The position numbers were made by a program, and so were the translations under genes. A DNA stretch of 64,000 bases, taken from the NCBI RefSeq assembly GCF_027744825.2, contig NW_026527058.1:310001-374000 (forward strand). Reading direction: 5' to 3'. Of the stretch, positions 36,255 through 50,630 are shown piece by piece. The stretch is from Synchiropus splendidus. Its lineage: Eukaryota; Chordata; Actinopteri; Syngnathiformes; Callionymidae. The stretch's first letter is position 1. Each line of letters opens with the position of its first letter. The notes under the pieces were generated by a model. It was given only the letters and a program-made list of their open reading frames with translations, ran no database searches and was not told the origin of the DNA.

Positions 36255-39200
36255 AGAAAGGGTCTTTCGAGTATTTGAACATCAAATCTAAGCTGTCTGA
36301 AGTGTTTTTCGAAAGTTATCAACATTTTTATGTTTGGCGTTCCGGAACCCATCTTATCTCAAGCTAAAAACGCGTTTTCTGCATTGTGCCATAACTTTGC
36401 CTGGAAGCTTCCGAACATGAAATTTTAACCTCCCACTATAGCAGAAAGGGTCTTTCTAGTAGTTGCACATCAAATCTAAGCTGTCTGATGTGTTTTTCCA
36501 AAGTTATAAACATTTTTATGTATGGCGTTCCGGAATCTACCTTATCTCAGGCTGAAAACGCGTTTTCTGCATTGTGCCATCACTTTGCAGGGAAGCTTCA
36601 GAACATGAAATTTTCCCGTCCCACTATAGCAGAAAGGGTCTTTCTAGTAGTTGCACATCAAATCTAAGCTGTCTGAAGTGTTTTTCGAAAGTTATCAACA
36701 TTTTTATGTTTGGCGTTCCGGAATCGACCTTATCTCAAGCTGAAAACGCGTTTTCTGCATCGTGCCATAACTTTGCAGGGAAGCTTCAGAACATGAAATG
36801 TTCACCTCCCACTATAGCAGAAAGGGTCTATCTAGTAGTTGCACATCAAATCTAAGCTGTCTGAAGTGTATTTCGAAAGTTAACAACATTTTTATGTTTG
36901 GCGTTCCAGAATCGACCTTATCTCAGGCTGAAAACGGGTTGTCTGCATTGTGCCATAACTTTGCATGGAAGCTTCAGAACATGAAATTTTCACCTCCCAC
37001 TATAGCAGAAAGGGTCTTTCGAGTAGTTGCACATCAAATCTAAGCTGTCTGAAGTGTTTTTCGAAAGTTATCAACATTTTTATGTTTGGCGTTCCGGAAT
37101 CGACCTTATCTCAGGATGAAAGATCGTTTTCTGCATTGTCCCATAACTTTGCAGGGAAGATTCAGAACATGAAATTTTCACGTCCCACCAAAGCAGAAAG
37201 GGTCTTTCTAGTATTTGCACATCAAATCTAAGCTGTCTGAAGTGTTTTTCCAAAGTTATCAACATTTTTATGTTTGGCGTTCCGGAACCCACCTTATCTC
37301 AGGCTGAAAACGCGTTTTCTGCATTGTGAGATAACTTTGCAGGGAAGCTTCAGAACATGAAATGTTCACCTCCCACTATAGCAGAAAGGGTCTTTCTAGT
37401 AGTTGCACATCACATCTAAGCTGTCTGAAGTGTTTTTCCAAAGTCATCAACATTTTTACGTTAGGCGTTCCGGAATCAACCTTATCTGACGATGAAAAAT
37501 CGTTTTCTGCATTGTCCCATAACTTTGCAGGGAAGATTCTGAACATGAAATTTTCACATCCCACTATAGCAGAAAGGGTCTTTCTAGTAGTTGCACATCA
37601 AATCTAAGATGTCTGAAGTGTTTTCCGAAAGTTATCAACATTTTTATGTTTGGCGTTCCGGTATCGACCTTATCTCAGGCTGAAAACGCGTTTTACGCAT
37701 TGTGCCATAACTTTGCAGGGAAGCTTCTGAAAATGAAATTTTCACCTCCCACTATAGCAGAAAGGGTCTTTCTAGTAGTTGCATATCAAATCTAAGGTGT
37801 CTGAAGTGTTTTTCGAAAGTTATCAACATTTTTATGTTTGGCGTTCCGGAATCGACCTTATCTCAGGATGAAAAATCGTTTTCTGCATTGTCCCATAACT
37901 TTGCAGGGAAGATTCTGAACATGAAATTTTCACATCCCACTACAGCAGAAAGGGTCTTTCGAGTATTTGAACATCAAATCTAAGCTGTCTGAAGTGTTTT
38001 TCGAAAGTTATCAACATTTTTATGTTTGGCGTTCCGGAACCCATCTTATCTCAAGCTAAAAACGCGTTTTCTGCATTGTGCCATAACTTTGCCTGGAAGC
38101 TTCCGAACATGAAATTTTAACCTCCCACTATAGCAGAAAGGGTCTTTCTAGTAGTTGCACATCAAATCTAAGCTGTCTGATGTGTTTTTCCAAAGTTATA
38201 AACATTTTTATGTATGGCGTTCCGGAATCTACCTTATCTCAGGCTGAAAACGCGTTTTCTGCATTGTGCCATCACTTTGCAGGGAAGCTTCAGAACATGA
38301 AATTTTCCCGTCCCACTATAGCAGAAAGGGTCTTTCTAGTAGTTGCACATCAAATCTAAGCTGTCTGAAGTGTTTTTCGAAAGTTATCAACATTTTTATG
38401 TTTGGCGTTCCGGAATCGACCTTATCTCAAGCTGAAAACGCGTTTTCTGCATTGTGCCATAACTTTGCAGGGAAGCTTCAGAACATGAAATGTTCACCTC
38501 CCACTATAGCAGAAAGGGTCTATCTAGTAGTTGCACATCAAATCTAAGCTGTCTGAAGTGTATTTCGAAAGTTAACAACATTTTTATGTTTGGCGTTCCA
38601 GAATCGACCTTATCTCAGGCTGAAAACGGGTTGTCTGCATTGTGCCATAACTTTGCATGGAAGCTTCAGAACATGAAATTTTCACCTCCCACTATAGCAG
38701 AAAGGGTCTTTCGAGTAGTTGCACATCAAATCTAAGCTGTCTGAAGTGTTTTTCGAAAGTTATCAACATTTTTATGTTTGGCGTTCCGGAATCGACCTTA
38801 TCTCAGGATGAAAGATCGTTTTCTGCATTGTCCCATAACTTTGCAGGGAAGATTCAGAACATGAAATTTTCACGTCCCACCAAAGCAGAAAGGGTCTTTC
38901 TAGTATTTGCACATCGAATCTAAGCTGTCTGAAGTGTTTTTCCAAAGTTATCAACATTTTTATGTTTGGCGTTCCGGAACCCACCTTATCTCAGGCTGAA
39001 AATGCGTTTTCTGCATTGTGAGATAACTTTGCAGGGAAGCTTCAGAACATGAAATGTTCACCTCCCACTATAGCAGAAAGGGTCTTTCTAGTAGTTGCAC
39101 ATCACATCTAAGCTGTCTGAAGTGTTTTTCCAAAGTCATCAACATTTTTACGGTAGGCGTTCCGGAATCAACCTTATCTCAGACTGAAAACGCGTTTTAC

Positions 39201-40220
39201 GCATTGTGCCATAACTTTGCAGGAAAGCTTCAGAACATGAAATTTTCAATTCCCACTAAAGCAGAAAGGGTCTATCTCGGACCTGCACATCAAATCTAAG
39301 CTGTCTGAAGTGTTTTCTAGTAGTTGCACGTCAAATCTAAGCTGTCTGAAGTGTTTTTCGAAAGTTATCAACATTTTTATGTTTCGCGTTCCAGAATGGA
39401 CCTTATCTCAGGCTGAAAACGCGTTGTCTGCATTGTGCCATAACGTTGCAGGGAAGCTTCCGAACATGAAATTTTAACCTCCCACTTTAGCAGAAAGGGT
39501 CTTTCTAGTAGTTGCACATCAAATCTAAGCTGTCTGAAGTGTTTTTCCAAAGTTATCAACATTTTTATGTTTGGCGTTCCGGAACCCACCTTATCTCAGG
39601 ATGAAAAATCGTTTTCTACATTGTCCCATAACTTTGCACGGAAGATTCTGAACATGAAATTTTCACATCCCACTATAGCAGAAAGGGTCTGTCTAGTATT
39701 TGAACATCAAATCTAAGCTGTCTGAAGTGTTTTTCGAAAGTTATCAACATTTTTATGTTTGGCGTTCCGGAACCCATCTTATCTCAAGCTAAAAACGCGT
39801 TTTCTGCATTGTGCCATAACTTTGCCTGGAAGCTTCCGAACATGAAATTTTAACCTCCCACTATAGCAGAAAGGGTCTTTCTAGTAGTTGCACATCAAAT
39901 CTAAGCTGTCTGATGTGTTTTTCCAAAGTTATAAACATTTTTATGTATGGCGTTCCGGAATCTACCTTATCTCTGGCTGATAACGCGTTTTCTGCATTGT
40001 GCCATAACTTTGCAAGGGAGCTTCAGAACATGAAATTTTCACCTCCCACTATAGCAGAAAGGGTTTTTCTAGTAGTTGCACACCAAATCTAAGCTGTCAG
40101 ATGTGTTTTTCCAAAGTTATCAACATTTTTATGTGTGGCGTTCCGGAATCGACCTTATCTCAGGCTGAAAACGCGTTTTCTGCATTGTGCCATAACTTTG
40201 CAGGGAAGCTTCAGAACATG
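36255..40220 (+). repeat. 9-mer higher-order repeat, 1692 bp, two copies plus a degenerate third
   Basis: 36255-37490 matches 37947-39180 at offset 1692, including GTATTTGAACATCAAATCTA, CTCAAGCTAAAAACGCG and TTTTTATGTATGGCGTTCCG. A third, partial copy starts near 39660, offset 1733, that is 1692 plus a 41-bp truncated monomer at 39296-39336. The arrangement is repeated at about 57606-61380. Confidence 0.85.
39296..39336 (+). repeat. 41-bp truncated satellite monomer
   Basis: CTAAGCTGTCTGAAGTGTTT is followed after only 41 bp by the same sequence again, so about 147 bp of the monomer is missing between GTGTTTT and CTAGTAGTTGCACGTC. The same junction, with small changes, occurs at 40465-40505, 47270-47310, 60459-60499 and 61816-61856. 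Confidence 0.85.
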
Positions 40221-43200
40221 AAATGTTCACCTCCCACTATAGCAGAAAGGGTCTATCTAGTAGTTGCACATCAAATCTAAGCTGTCTGAAGTGTTTTTCG
40301 AAAGTTAACAACATTTTTATGTTTCGCGTTCCAGAATCGACCTTATCTCAGGCTGAAAACGCGTTTTCTGCATTGTGCCATAACTTTGCATGGAAGCTTC
40401 AGAACATGAAATTTTCACCTCCCACTATAGCAGAAAGGGTCTTTCGAGTAGTTGCACATCAAATCTAAGCTGTCTCAAGTGTTTTCTAGTAGTTACACGT
40501 CAAATCTAAGCTGTCTGAAGTGTTTTTCCAAAGTTATCAACATTTTAATGTTTGGCGTCCCGGAATCGACCTTATCTCAGGCTAAAAACGCGATTCACGC
40601 ATTCTGCATTAACTTTGCAGGGAATCTTCAGAACATGAAATTTTCATATCCCACTATTGCAGAAAGGGTCTTTCTAGTAGTTGCACGTCAAATCTAAGCT
40701 GTCTGAAGTGTTTTTCCAAAGTTATCAACATTTTTATGTTTGGCGTTCCAGAATCGACCTTATCTCTGGCTGAAAACGCGTTTTCTGCATTGTGATATAA
40801 CTTTGCAGGGAAACTTCAGAACATGAAATTTTCACATCCCACTATAGCAGAAAGGGTCTTTATAGTAGTTGCACATCAAATCTAAGCTGTCTGAAGTGTT
40901 TTTCCAAAGTTATCAACATTTTTATGTTGGGCGTTCGGGAATCGACCTTATCTCAAGCTGAAAACGCGTTTTCTGCATTGTGCCATAACTTTGCAGGGAA
41001 GCTTCAGAACATGAAATGTTCACCTCCCACTATAGCAGAAAGGGTCTTTCTAGTAGTTGCACATCAAATCTAAGCTGTCTGAAGTGTTTTTCGAAAGTTA
41101 TCAACATTTTTATGTTTCGCGTTCCAGAATCGAACTTATCTCAGGCTGAAAACGCGTTTTCTGCATTGTTCCATAACTTTGCATGGAAGCTTCAGAACAT
41201 GAAATTTTCACCTCCCACTATAGCAGAAAGGGTCTTTCGAGTAGTTGCACATCAAATCTAAGCTGTCTGAAGTGTTTTTCGAAAGTTATCAACATTTTTA
41301 TGTTTGGCGTTCCGGAATCGACCTTATCTCAGGATGAAAGATCGTTTTCTGCATTGTCCCATAACTTTGCAGGGAAGATTCAGAACATGAAATTTTCACG
41401 TCCCACCATAGCAGAAAGGGTCTTTCTAGTATTTGCACATCAAATCTAAGCTGTCTGAAGTGTTTTTCCAAAGTTATCAACATTTTTATGTTTGGCGTTC
41501 CGGAACCCACCTTATCTCAGGCTGAAAACGCGTTTTCTGCATTGTGAGATAACTTTGCAGGGAAGCTTCAGAACATGAAATGTTCACCTCCCACTATAGC
41601 AGAAAGGGTCTTTCTAGTAGTTGCACATCACATCTAAGCTGTCTGAAGTGTTTTTCCAAAGTCATCAACATTTTTACGTTAGGCGTTCCGGAATCAACCT
41701 TATCTCAGACTGAAAACGCGTTTTACGCATTGTGCCATGACTTTGCAGGAAAGCTTCAGAACATGAAATTTTCACCTCCCACTATAGCAGAAAGGGTCTT
41801 TCTCGTACTTGCACATCAAATCTAAGCTGTCTGAAGTGTATTTCAAAAGTTGTTAACTTTTTTATGTTTTGCTTCCCTGAATGGACCTTTTCTCAGGCTC
41901 AAAACGCGTTTCACGGATTGTTCCATAACTTTGCAAGGAAGCTTCAGAACATGAAATTTTCACCTCCCACTATAGCAGAAAGGGTCTTTCTAGTACATGC
42001 ACATCAAATCTAAGATGTCTGAAGTGTTTTTCCAAAATTATCAACATTTTTATGTTTGGCGTTCCCGAATCGACCTTATCTCAGACTGAAAACGCGTTTT
42101 CGGAATTGAGCCATAACTTGGCAGGGAAGCTTCAGAACATGAAATTTTCACCTCCCACTATAGCAGAAAGGGTCTTATTAGTAGTTGCACATCAAATCTA
42201 AGCTGTCTGAAGTGTTTTTCCAAAGTTATCTACTTTTTTATGTTTGGCGTTCTGGAACCCACCTTATCTCAGTCTGAAAATGTGTTTTCTGCTTTGTGCC
42301 GTAACTTTGCCGGGAAGCCTCAGAACATGAAATGTTCACCTCCCACTATAGCAGAATGGGTCTTTCTAGTAGTTGCACTTCAAATCTAAGCTGTCTGAAA
42401 TGTTTTTTCAAAGTTATCAACACTTTTATGTTTGGCGTTCCGGAATCAACTTTATCTCAGGCTGAAAACGCGTTTTACGCATGGTGCCATAACTTTGCAG
42501 GGAAGCTTCAGAACATTGAATTTTCACCTCCCACAATGGCTGAAAGGGTCTATCTAGTAGTTGCACATCAAATCTAAGCTGTCTGAAATGTTTTTCCAAA
42601 GTTATCAACATTTTTATGTTTGGCGTTCCGGAATCGACCTAATCTCAAACTGAAAACGCGTTTTACGCATTGTGCCATAACTTTGGAGGGAAGCTTCAGA
42701 ATATCGAATTTTGACCACCCGCTATATCAGAAACGGTCTTTCAAGTAGTTGCACATCAAATCTAAGCTGTCTGAAGTGTTTTTCCAAAGTTATCAACATT
42801 CTTATGTTTGGCGTTTCGGAATCGACCTAATCTCAGGCTGAAAACGTGTTTTACGCATGGTGCCATGACTTTGCAGGGAAGCTTCAGAACATGACATTTT
42901 CACCTCCCACTATAGCAGAAAGGGTCTTTCTAGTAGTTGCACATCAAATCTAAGCTGTCTGAAGTGTTTTTCCAAAGTTATCTACTTTTTTATGTTTGGC
43001 GTTCTGGAACCCATCTTATCTCAGTCTGAAAATGTGTTTTCTGCTTTGTGCCGTAACTTTGCTGGGAAGCCTCAGAACATGAAATTTTCACCTCCCACTA
43101 TAGCAGAAAGGGTCTTTCTAGTAGTTGCACTTCAAATCTAAGCTGTCTGAAGTGTTTTTCCAAAGTTATCAACATTCTTATGTTTGGCGTTCCGGAATCA

Positions 43201-43339
43201 ACCTTATCTCAGGCTGAAAACGCTTTTTCTGCATTGTGCCATAACTTTGCAGGGAAGCTTCAGAATATGATATTTTAACCTCCCACTATTCCAGAAAGGT
43301 TCTGTCTTGTAGTTGCACATCAAATCTAAGCTGTCTGAA

Positions 43340-46235
43340 ATGTTTTTCCATAGTTATCAACATTTTTATGTTTGGCGTACCGGAATCGACCTTATCTCAG
43401 GCTGAAAACGCGTTTTCTGCATTGTGCCATAACTTTGCAGGGAAGCTTCAGAACATGAAATTTTCACCTCCCACTATAGCAGAAAGGGTCTTTCTTGTAG
43501 TTGCACATCAAATGTAAGCAGTCTGAAGTGTATTTCAAAAGTTATCAACTTTTTTATGTTTGACGTTCCTGAATCGACCTTATCACAGGCTGAAAACGCG
43601 TTTTACGCATTGTTCAATTACTTTGCCGTGAAGCTTCAGAACATGAAATTTTCACCACCCACAATGGCAGAAATGGTCTTTCTAGTAGTTGGACATCAAA
43701 TCCAAGCAGTCTGAAGTGTTTTTCCAAAGACATCAACATTTTTATGTCTGGAGTTCCGGAAACGACCTTATCTCAGGCTGAAAACGCGTTTTACGCATTG
43801 TGCCACAACTTTGCAGGGAAGCTTCAAACATGAAATTTTCACCTCCCACTATAGCAGAAAGGGTCTTTCTAGTAGTTTCGGGTGAAATCTAAGCTGTCTG
43901 AAGTGTTTTTCCAAAGTTATCAACATTTTTATGTTTGGCGTTCCGGAATCGACTTTATCTCAGACTGAAAACGTGTTTTCCGCATTGTGCCATAACTTTG
44001 CAAGGAATCTTCAGAACATGAAATTTTAAATTTCCACTATAGCAGAAAGGGTCTTTCTGGTAGTTGCACATCAAATCTAAGCTGTCTGAAGTGTTTTTCC
44101 AAAGTTGTCAACATTTTTATGTTTGGCGTTCCGGAACCCACCTTATCTCAGGCTGAAAACGCTTTTTCTGCATTGTGCCATAACTTTGCAGGGATGCAGC
44201 AGAACATGACATTTTCACCTCCCACAATAGCATATAGGGTCTTTCAAATAGTTGCACATCAAATCTAAGCTGTCTGAAGTGTTTTTCCAAAGTTCTCAAC
44301 ATTTTTATGTTTAGCGTTACGGAATCGAGCTTATCTCAGGCTGAAAACGCGTTTTATGCATTGTGCCATAACTTTGCATAAAGCTTCAGAACATTACATT
44401 TTCACATCCTACTACAGCAGAAAGGGTCTTTCTAGCAGTTGCACATCAAATCTAAGCTGTCTGAAGTGTTTTTCCAAAGTTTTCAACATTTTTATGTTTG
44501 GCGTTCCGGAATCGACCTTATCTCAGGCTGAAAACGCGTTTTACGCATTATGCCATAACTTTGCATAAAGCTTCCGAACATTACATTTTCACATCCCACT
44601 ATAGGAGAAAGGGTCTTTCTCGTAGTTGCACATCAAATCTAAGCTGTCTGAAGTGTTTTTCTTAAGTTGTCCATATTTTTATGTTTGGCGTTCCGGAACC
44701 CACCTTATCTCAGGCTGAAAACGCGTTTTCTGCATTGTGCCATAACTTTGCTGGGACGCTTCAGAACATGAAATTTTCATCTCCCACAATAGCATAAAGG
44801 GTCTTTCTAGTAGTTGCACATCAAATCTAAGCTGTCTGAAGTGTTTTTCCAAAGTTATCAACATTTTTATGTTTATCGTTCCGGAATCGACCTTATGTCA
44901 GGCTGAAAACGCGTTTTACGCATGGTGCCATAACTTTGCAGTGAAGCTTCAGAACATCGAATTTTCACCTCCCACTATAGCAGAAAGGGTCTTTCTAGTA
45001 GTTGCAGATCAAATCTAAGCTGTCTGAAATGTTTTTCCAAAGTTATCAACATTTTTATGTTTGGCGTACCGGAATCGACCTTATCTCAAGCTGAAAACGC
45101 GTTTTCTGCATTGTGCCATAACTTTGCAGGGAAGCTTCAGAACATGAAATTTTCACCTCCCACTATAGCAGAAAGGGTCTTTCTAGTAGTTGCACATCAA
45201 ATGTAAGCGGTCTGAAGTGTATTTCAAAAGTTATCAACTTTTTTATGTTTGACGTTCCTGAATCGACCTTATCACAGGCTGAAAACGCGTTTTACGCATT
45301 GTTCAATTACTTTGCCGTGAAGCTTCAGAACATGAAATTTTCACCTCCCACAATGGCAGAAATGGTCTATCTAGTAGTTGGACATCAAATCTAAGCTGTC
45401 TGAAGTGTTTTTCCAAAGTCATCAACATTTTTATGTCTGGAGTTCCGGAATCGACCTTATCTCACGCTGAAAACGCGTTTTACGCATTGTGCCACAACTT
45501 TGCAGGGAAGCTTCAGAACATGAAATTTTCACCTCCCACTATAGCAGAAAGGGTCTTTCTAGTAGTTTCACGTGAAATCTAAGCTGTCTGAAGTGTTTTT
45601 CCAAAGTTATCAACATTTTTATGTTTGGCGTTCCGGAATCGACTTTATCTCAGACTGAAAACGTGTTTTCCGCATTGTGCCATAATTTTGCAAGGAAGCT
45701 TCAGAACATGAAATTTTAAACTTCCACTATAGCAGAAAGGGTATTTCTGGTAGTTGCACATCAAATCTAAGCTGTCTGAAGTGTTTTTCCAAAGTTGTCA
45801 ACATTTTTATGTTTGGCGTTCCGGAACCCACCTTATCTCAGGCTGAAAACTCTTTTTCTGCATTGTGCCATAACTTTGCAGGGATGCATCAGAACATGAC
45901 ATTTTCACCTCCTACAATAGCATATAGGGTCTTTCTAATAGTTGCACATCAAATCTAAGCTGTCTGAAGTGTTTTTCCAAAGCTCTCAACATTTTTATGT
46001 TCAGCGTTACAGAATCGAGCTTATCTCAGGCTGAAAACGCGTTTTACGCATTGTGCCATAACTTTGCATAAAGCTTCAGAACATTACATTTTCACATCCT
46101 ACTACAGCAGAAAGGGTCTTTCTAGCAGTTGCACATCAAATCTAAGCTGTCTGAAGTGTTTTTCCAAAGTTATCAACATTTTTATGTTTGGCGTTCCGGA
46201 ATCGACCTTATCTCAGGCTGAAAACGCGTTTTACG
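43340..46235 (+). repeat. 9-mer higher-order repeat, 1690 bp, two partial copies
   Basis: 43340-44530 matches 45030-46220 at an offset near 1690 bp. Rare shared variants include TTGTTCAATTACTTTGCCGT, TTTATGTCTGGAGTTCCGGA, CAATAGCATATAGGGTCTTT and TTTGCATAAAGCTTCAGAAC. The second copy has a 2-bp difference in length (CTTCAAACATG at 43825 is shortened). This block is distinct in sequence from the 1692-bp units elsewhere. Confidence 0.82.
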
Positions 46236-48789
46236 CATTGTGCCATAACTTTCCAGGGAAGCTTCAGAAAATGAAATTTTCACGTCCCACTATACCAGAA
46301 AGGGTCTTTCTTGTAGTTGCACATCAAATCTAAGCTGTCTGAAGTGTTTTTCGAAAGTTATCAACATCTTTATGTTTGGCCTTCCGGAACCCACCTTATC
46401 TCAAGGTGAAAAATCGTTTTCTGCATTGTGCCATAACTTTGCATGGAAGCTTCAGAACATGAAATGTTCACCTCCCACTGTAGCAGAAAGGGACTTTCTA
46501 GTAGTTGCACATCAAATCTAAGCTGTCTGAAGTGTTTTACCAAAGTTATCAACATATTTTTGTTGGGCGTTCCGGAACCCACCTTATCTCAAGCTGAAAA
46601 CGCGTTTTCTGCATTGTGCCATAACTTTGCTGGGAAGCTTCAGAAAATGAAATTTTCACGTACCACTATAGCAGAAAGGGTCATCCAAGTAGTTGCACAT
46701 CAAATCTAAGCTGTCTGAAGTGTTTTTCGAAAGTTATCAACATTTTTATGTTTGGCGTCCCGGAACCCACCTTATCTCAAGCTGAAAACGCGTGTTCAGC
46801 ATTGTGCCATAACTTTGCAGGGAAGCTTCAGAACATGAAATTTTCACCTCCCACTATAGCAGAAAGGGTCTTTCTAGTAGTTGCACATCAAATTGAAGCT
46901 GTCTGATGTGTTTTTCCAAAGTTATCAACGTTTTTATGTTTGGCGTTCCGGAATCGACCTTATCTCAGGCTGAAAACGCGTTTTACGCATTGTGCCATAA
47001 CTTCTCAGGGAAGCTTCAGACCATGAAATTTTGACATCCCACTATAGCAGAAAGGGCCTTTCTAGTAGTTGCACATCACATCTAAGCTGTCTGAAGTGTT
47101 TTTCCAAAGTCATCAACATTTTTACGTTAGGCGTTCCGGAATCAACCTTATCTCAGGCTGAAAACGCGTTTCACGCATTGTGCCATAACTTTGCAGGAAA
47201 GCTTCAAAACATGAAATTTTCAATTCCCACTAAAGCAGAAAGGGTCTATCTCCTACCTGCACATCATATCTAAGCTGTCTGAAGTGTTTTCCAGTAGTTG
47301 CACGTCAAATCTAAGCTGTCTGAAGTGTTTTTCCAAAGTTATCAACATTTTTATGTTTGGCGTCCCGGAATCGACCTTATCTCAGGCTGAAAACGCGATT
47401 CACGCATTCTCCATTAACTTTGCAGGGAATCTTCAGAACATGAAATTTTCATATCCCACTATTGCAGAAAGGGTCTTTCTAGTAGTTGCACATCAAATCT
47501 AAGCTGTCTGACGTGTTTTTCGAAAGTTTTCAACATTTTTATATTTGGCGTTCCTGAATCGACCTTATCTCAGGCTGAATACGCGTTTTCTGCATTGTGC
47601 CATAACTTTGCAGGGAAGCTTCAGAACAAGAAATTTTCAACTCCCACTACAGCAGAAAGGGTCTTTCTAGTAGTTGCACGTCAAATCTAAGCTGTCTGAA
47701 GTGTTTTTCCAAAGTTATCAACATTTCAATGTTTGGCGTTCCTGAATCGACATTATCTTTGGCTGAAAACGCGTTTTCTGCATTCTGCCATAACATTGCA
47801 GGGAATCTTCAGAACATGAAATTTTCACCTCCCACTATAGCAGAAAGGGTCTTTCTAGTAGTTGCACATCAAACCTAAGCTGTTTGAAGTGTTTTTCCAA
47901 AGTTATCAACATTTTTATGTTTGGCGTTCCGGAATCAACCTTATCTCAGGCTAAAAACGCGTTTTACGCATTGTCCCATAACTTTGCAGGAAAGCTTCAG
48001 AACATGAAATTTTCAATTCCCTATAAAGCAGAAAGGGTCTTTCTCCTACTTGCACATCAATTCTAAGCTGTCTGAAGTGTTTTTCGAAAGTTTTCAACAT
48101 TTTTATATTTGGCGTTCCTGAATCGACCTTATCTCAGGCTGAAAACGCGTTTTCTGCATTGTGCGATAACTTTGCAGGGAAGCTTCACAACATGAAATTT
48201 TAACCACCCACTGTAGCAGAAAGGCTCTTTCTAGTAGTTGCACATCAAATCTAAGCTGTCTGAAATGTTTTTTCCAAAGTCATCAACATTTTTATGTTTG
48301 GCGTTCCGGAACCCACCTTATCTCAGGCTGAAAACGCGTTTTCTGCATTGTGCCATAACTTTGCAGGAAAGCTTCAAAACATGAAATTTTAACCACCCAC
48401 TGTAGCAGAAATGGTCTTTCTCGTAGTTACACATCAAATCTAAGCTGTCTGAAGTGTTTTTCCAAAGTCATCAACATTTTTACGTTAGGCGTTTCGGAAC
48501 CCACCTTATCTCAGGCTGAAAACGCGTTTTCTGCTTTGTGCCATAACTTTGCAGGGAAGCTTCAGAACAGCGAATTTTCAACTCCCACTGTAGCAGAAAG
48601 GGTCTTTCTAGTAGTTGCACATCAAATCTAAGCTGTCTGAAGGGTTTTTCCAGTATTATCAACATTTTTATGTTTGGCGTTCCGGAATCAACCTTATCTC
48701 AGGCTCTAAACGCTTTTTTTGCATTGTGCCATAACTTTGGAGGGAAGCTTCAGAACTTGAAATTTTAACCTCCCACTGTAGCAGAAAGG

Positions 48790-49750
48790 GTCTTTCTAGG
48801 AGTTGCACATCAAATCTAAGCTGTCTGTAGTGTTTTTCGAAAGATATCAACATTTTTATGTTTGGCGTTCCGGATCGCACCTTATTGAAAACGCCTTTTC
48901 TGCATTGTGCCATAACTTTGCCGGGAAGCTTCAGAACATGAAATTTTCACCTCCCACGATAGCAGAAAGGGTCTTTCTAGTAGTTGCACATCAAATCTAA
49001 GCTGTCTGAAGTGTTTTTCAAAAGTTTTCAACATTATTATATTTGGCGTTCCGGAATCGACCTTTTCTCAGGCTGAAAATGCGTTTTCTGCATTGTGCCA
49101 TAACTTTGAAGGAAAGCTTCAGAACATGAAAGTTTCACCTCCCACTATAGCAGAAAGGGTCTTTCTAGTAGTTGCACATCAAATCTAAGCTGCCTGAATT
49201 GTTTTTCCAAAGTTATCAACATTTTTATGTTTGGCGTTCCGGAACCCACCTTATCTCAGGCTGAAAACGCGTTTTCTGCATTGTGCCATAACTTTGCAGG
49301 GAAGCTTCAGAACATGAAATTTTCAATTCCCACTAAAGCAGAAAGGGTCTTTCTCCTACTTGCACATCAAATCTAAGCTGTCTGAAGTGTTTTTTGAAAG
49401 TTTTCAACATTTTTATGTTTGGCGTTCCTGAATCGACCTTATCTCAGGCTGAAAACGGGTTGTCTGCATTGTGCCATTGTGCCTTTGCATGGAAGCTTCA
49501 GAACATGAAATGTTCACCTACCGCAATAGCAGAAAGGGTCTTTCTAGTAGTTGCACATCAAATCTAAGCTGTCTGTAGTGTTTTTCGAAAGATATCAATA
49601 TTTTTATGTTTGGCGTTCCGGATCGCACCTTATTGAAAACGCCTTTTCTGCATTGTGCCATATCTTTGCCGGGAAGCTTCAGAACATGAAATTTTCACCT
49701 CCCACGATAGCAGAAAGGGTCTTTCTAGTAGTTGCACATCAAATCTAAGC
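48790..49750 (+). repeat. 4-mer duplication with an internally deleted monomer
   Basis: A monomer with GTTCCGGATCGCACCTTATT running directly into GAAAACGCCTTTTCTGCATT (loss of the usual CTCAGGCT) occurs at 48864 and again at 49612, 748 bp apart. The two copies share AAAGATATCAA and CCCACGATAGCAG variants, so they are one duplication. At 49475-49490 there is also a small local duplication, TGTGCCATTGTGCC. Confidence 0.7.
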
Positions 49751-50630
49751 TGTATGAAGTGTTTTTCCAAAGTTATCATATTTTTATGTTTGGCGTTCTG
49801 GAATTGACCTTGTCTCATGCTGAAAACGCGTTTTCTGCATTGTGCCATAACTTTGCAGGGAAGTTTCAGAACATGAAATTTACACCTCCCACTATAGCTG
49901 AATTGTTCTTTCTAGTAGTTGCACATCAAATCTCAGCTGTCTGAAGTGTTTTTCGAAAGTTATAAACATTTTTATGTTTGGCATTCCGGAATCAACCTTA
50001 TCTCAGGCTGAAAACGTGTTTTCTGCATTGTGCCATAACTTTGCAGGGAAGCTTCAGAACATGAAATTTTCACGTCCCATTATAGCAGAAAGGGTCTTTC
50101 TCATACTTGCACATCAAATCTAAGCTGTCTGAAGTGTTTTTCCAAAGTTATCAACATTTTTATGTTTGGCGTTCCGGAACCCACCTTGTCTCAGGCTGAA
50201 AACGCGTTTTCTGCCTTGTGCCATAACTTTGCAGGGAAGCTTCAGAACATTACATTTTCACATCCCACTATAGCAGAACGGGTCGCTCTAGTAGTTGCAC
50301 ATGAAATCTAAGCTGTTTGAAGTGTTTTTCCAAAGTTATAAAAATTTTTATGTTTGGCGTTCCGGAATCGACCTTATCTCAGGCTGAAAACGCGATTCAC
50401 GCATTCTGCCATAACTTTGCAGGGAATCTTCAGAACAAGAAATTTTCATATCCCACTATTGCAGAAAGGGTCTTTCTAGTAGTTGCACATCAAATCTAAG
50501 CTGTCTGATGTGTTTTTCCAAAGTTCTCAACATTTTTATGTTTGGCGTTCTGAAATCAACCTCATCTCTGGCTGAAAACGCGTTTTACGCAATGTGCCAT
50601 GACTTTGCAGGGAAGCTTCAGAACATGAAA

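Larger units (their letters stand above)
26881..42460 (+). repeat. Long satellite segment, homologous to about 51806-64000
   Basis: The two stretches align in order with stepwise changes of offset, each a multiple of one monomer: 24923, then 25111, 24923, 21351, 21163, 21351 and 21539. Each step marks gain or loss of whole monomers in one copy. For example, one monomer is missing at about 27170 here, one at about 54280 in the other, and 19 extra monomers lie here between 31.2 and 34.8 kb. Base identity between steps is very high. The other copy runs off the window end. Confidence 0.88.
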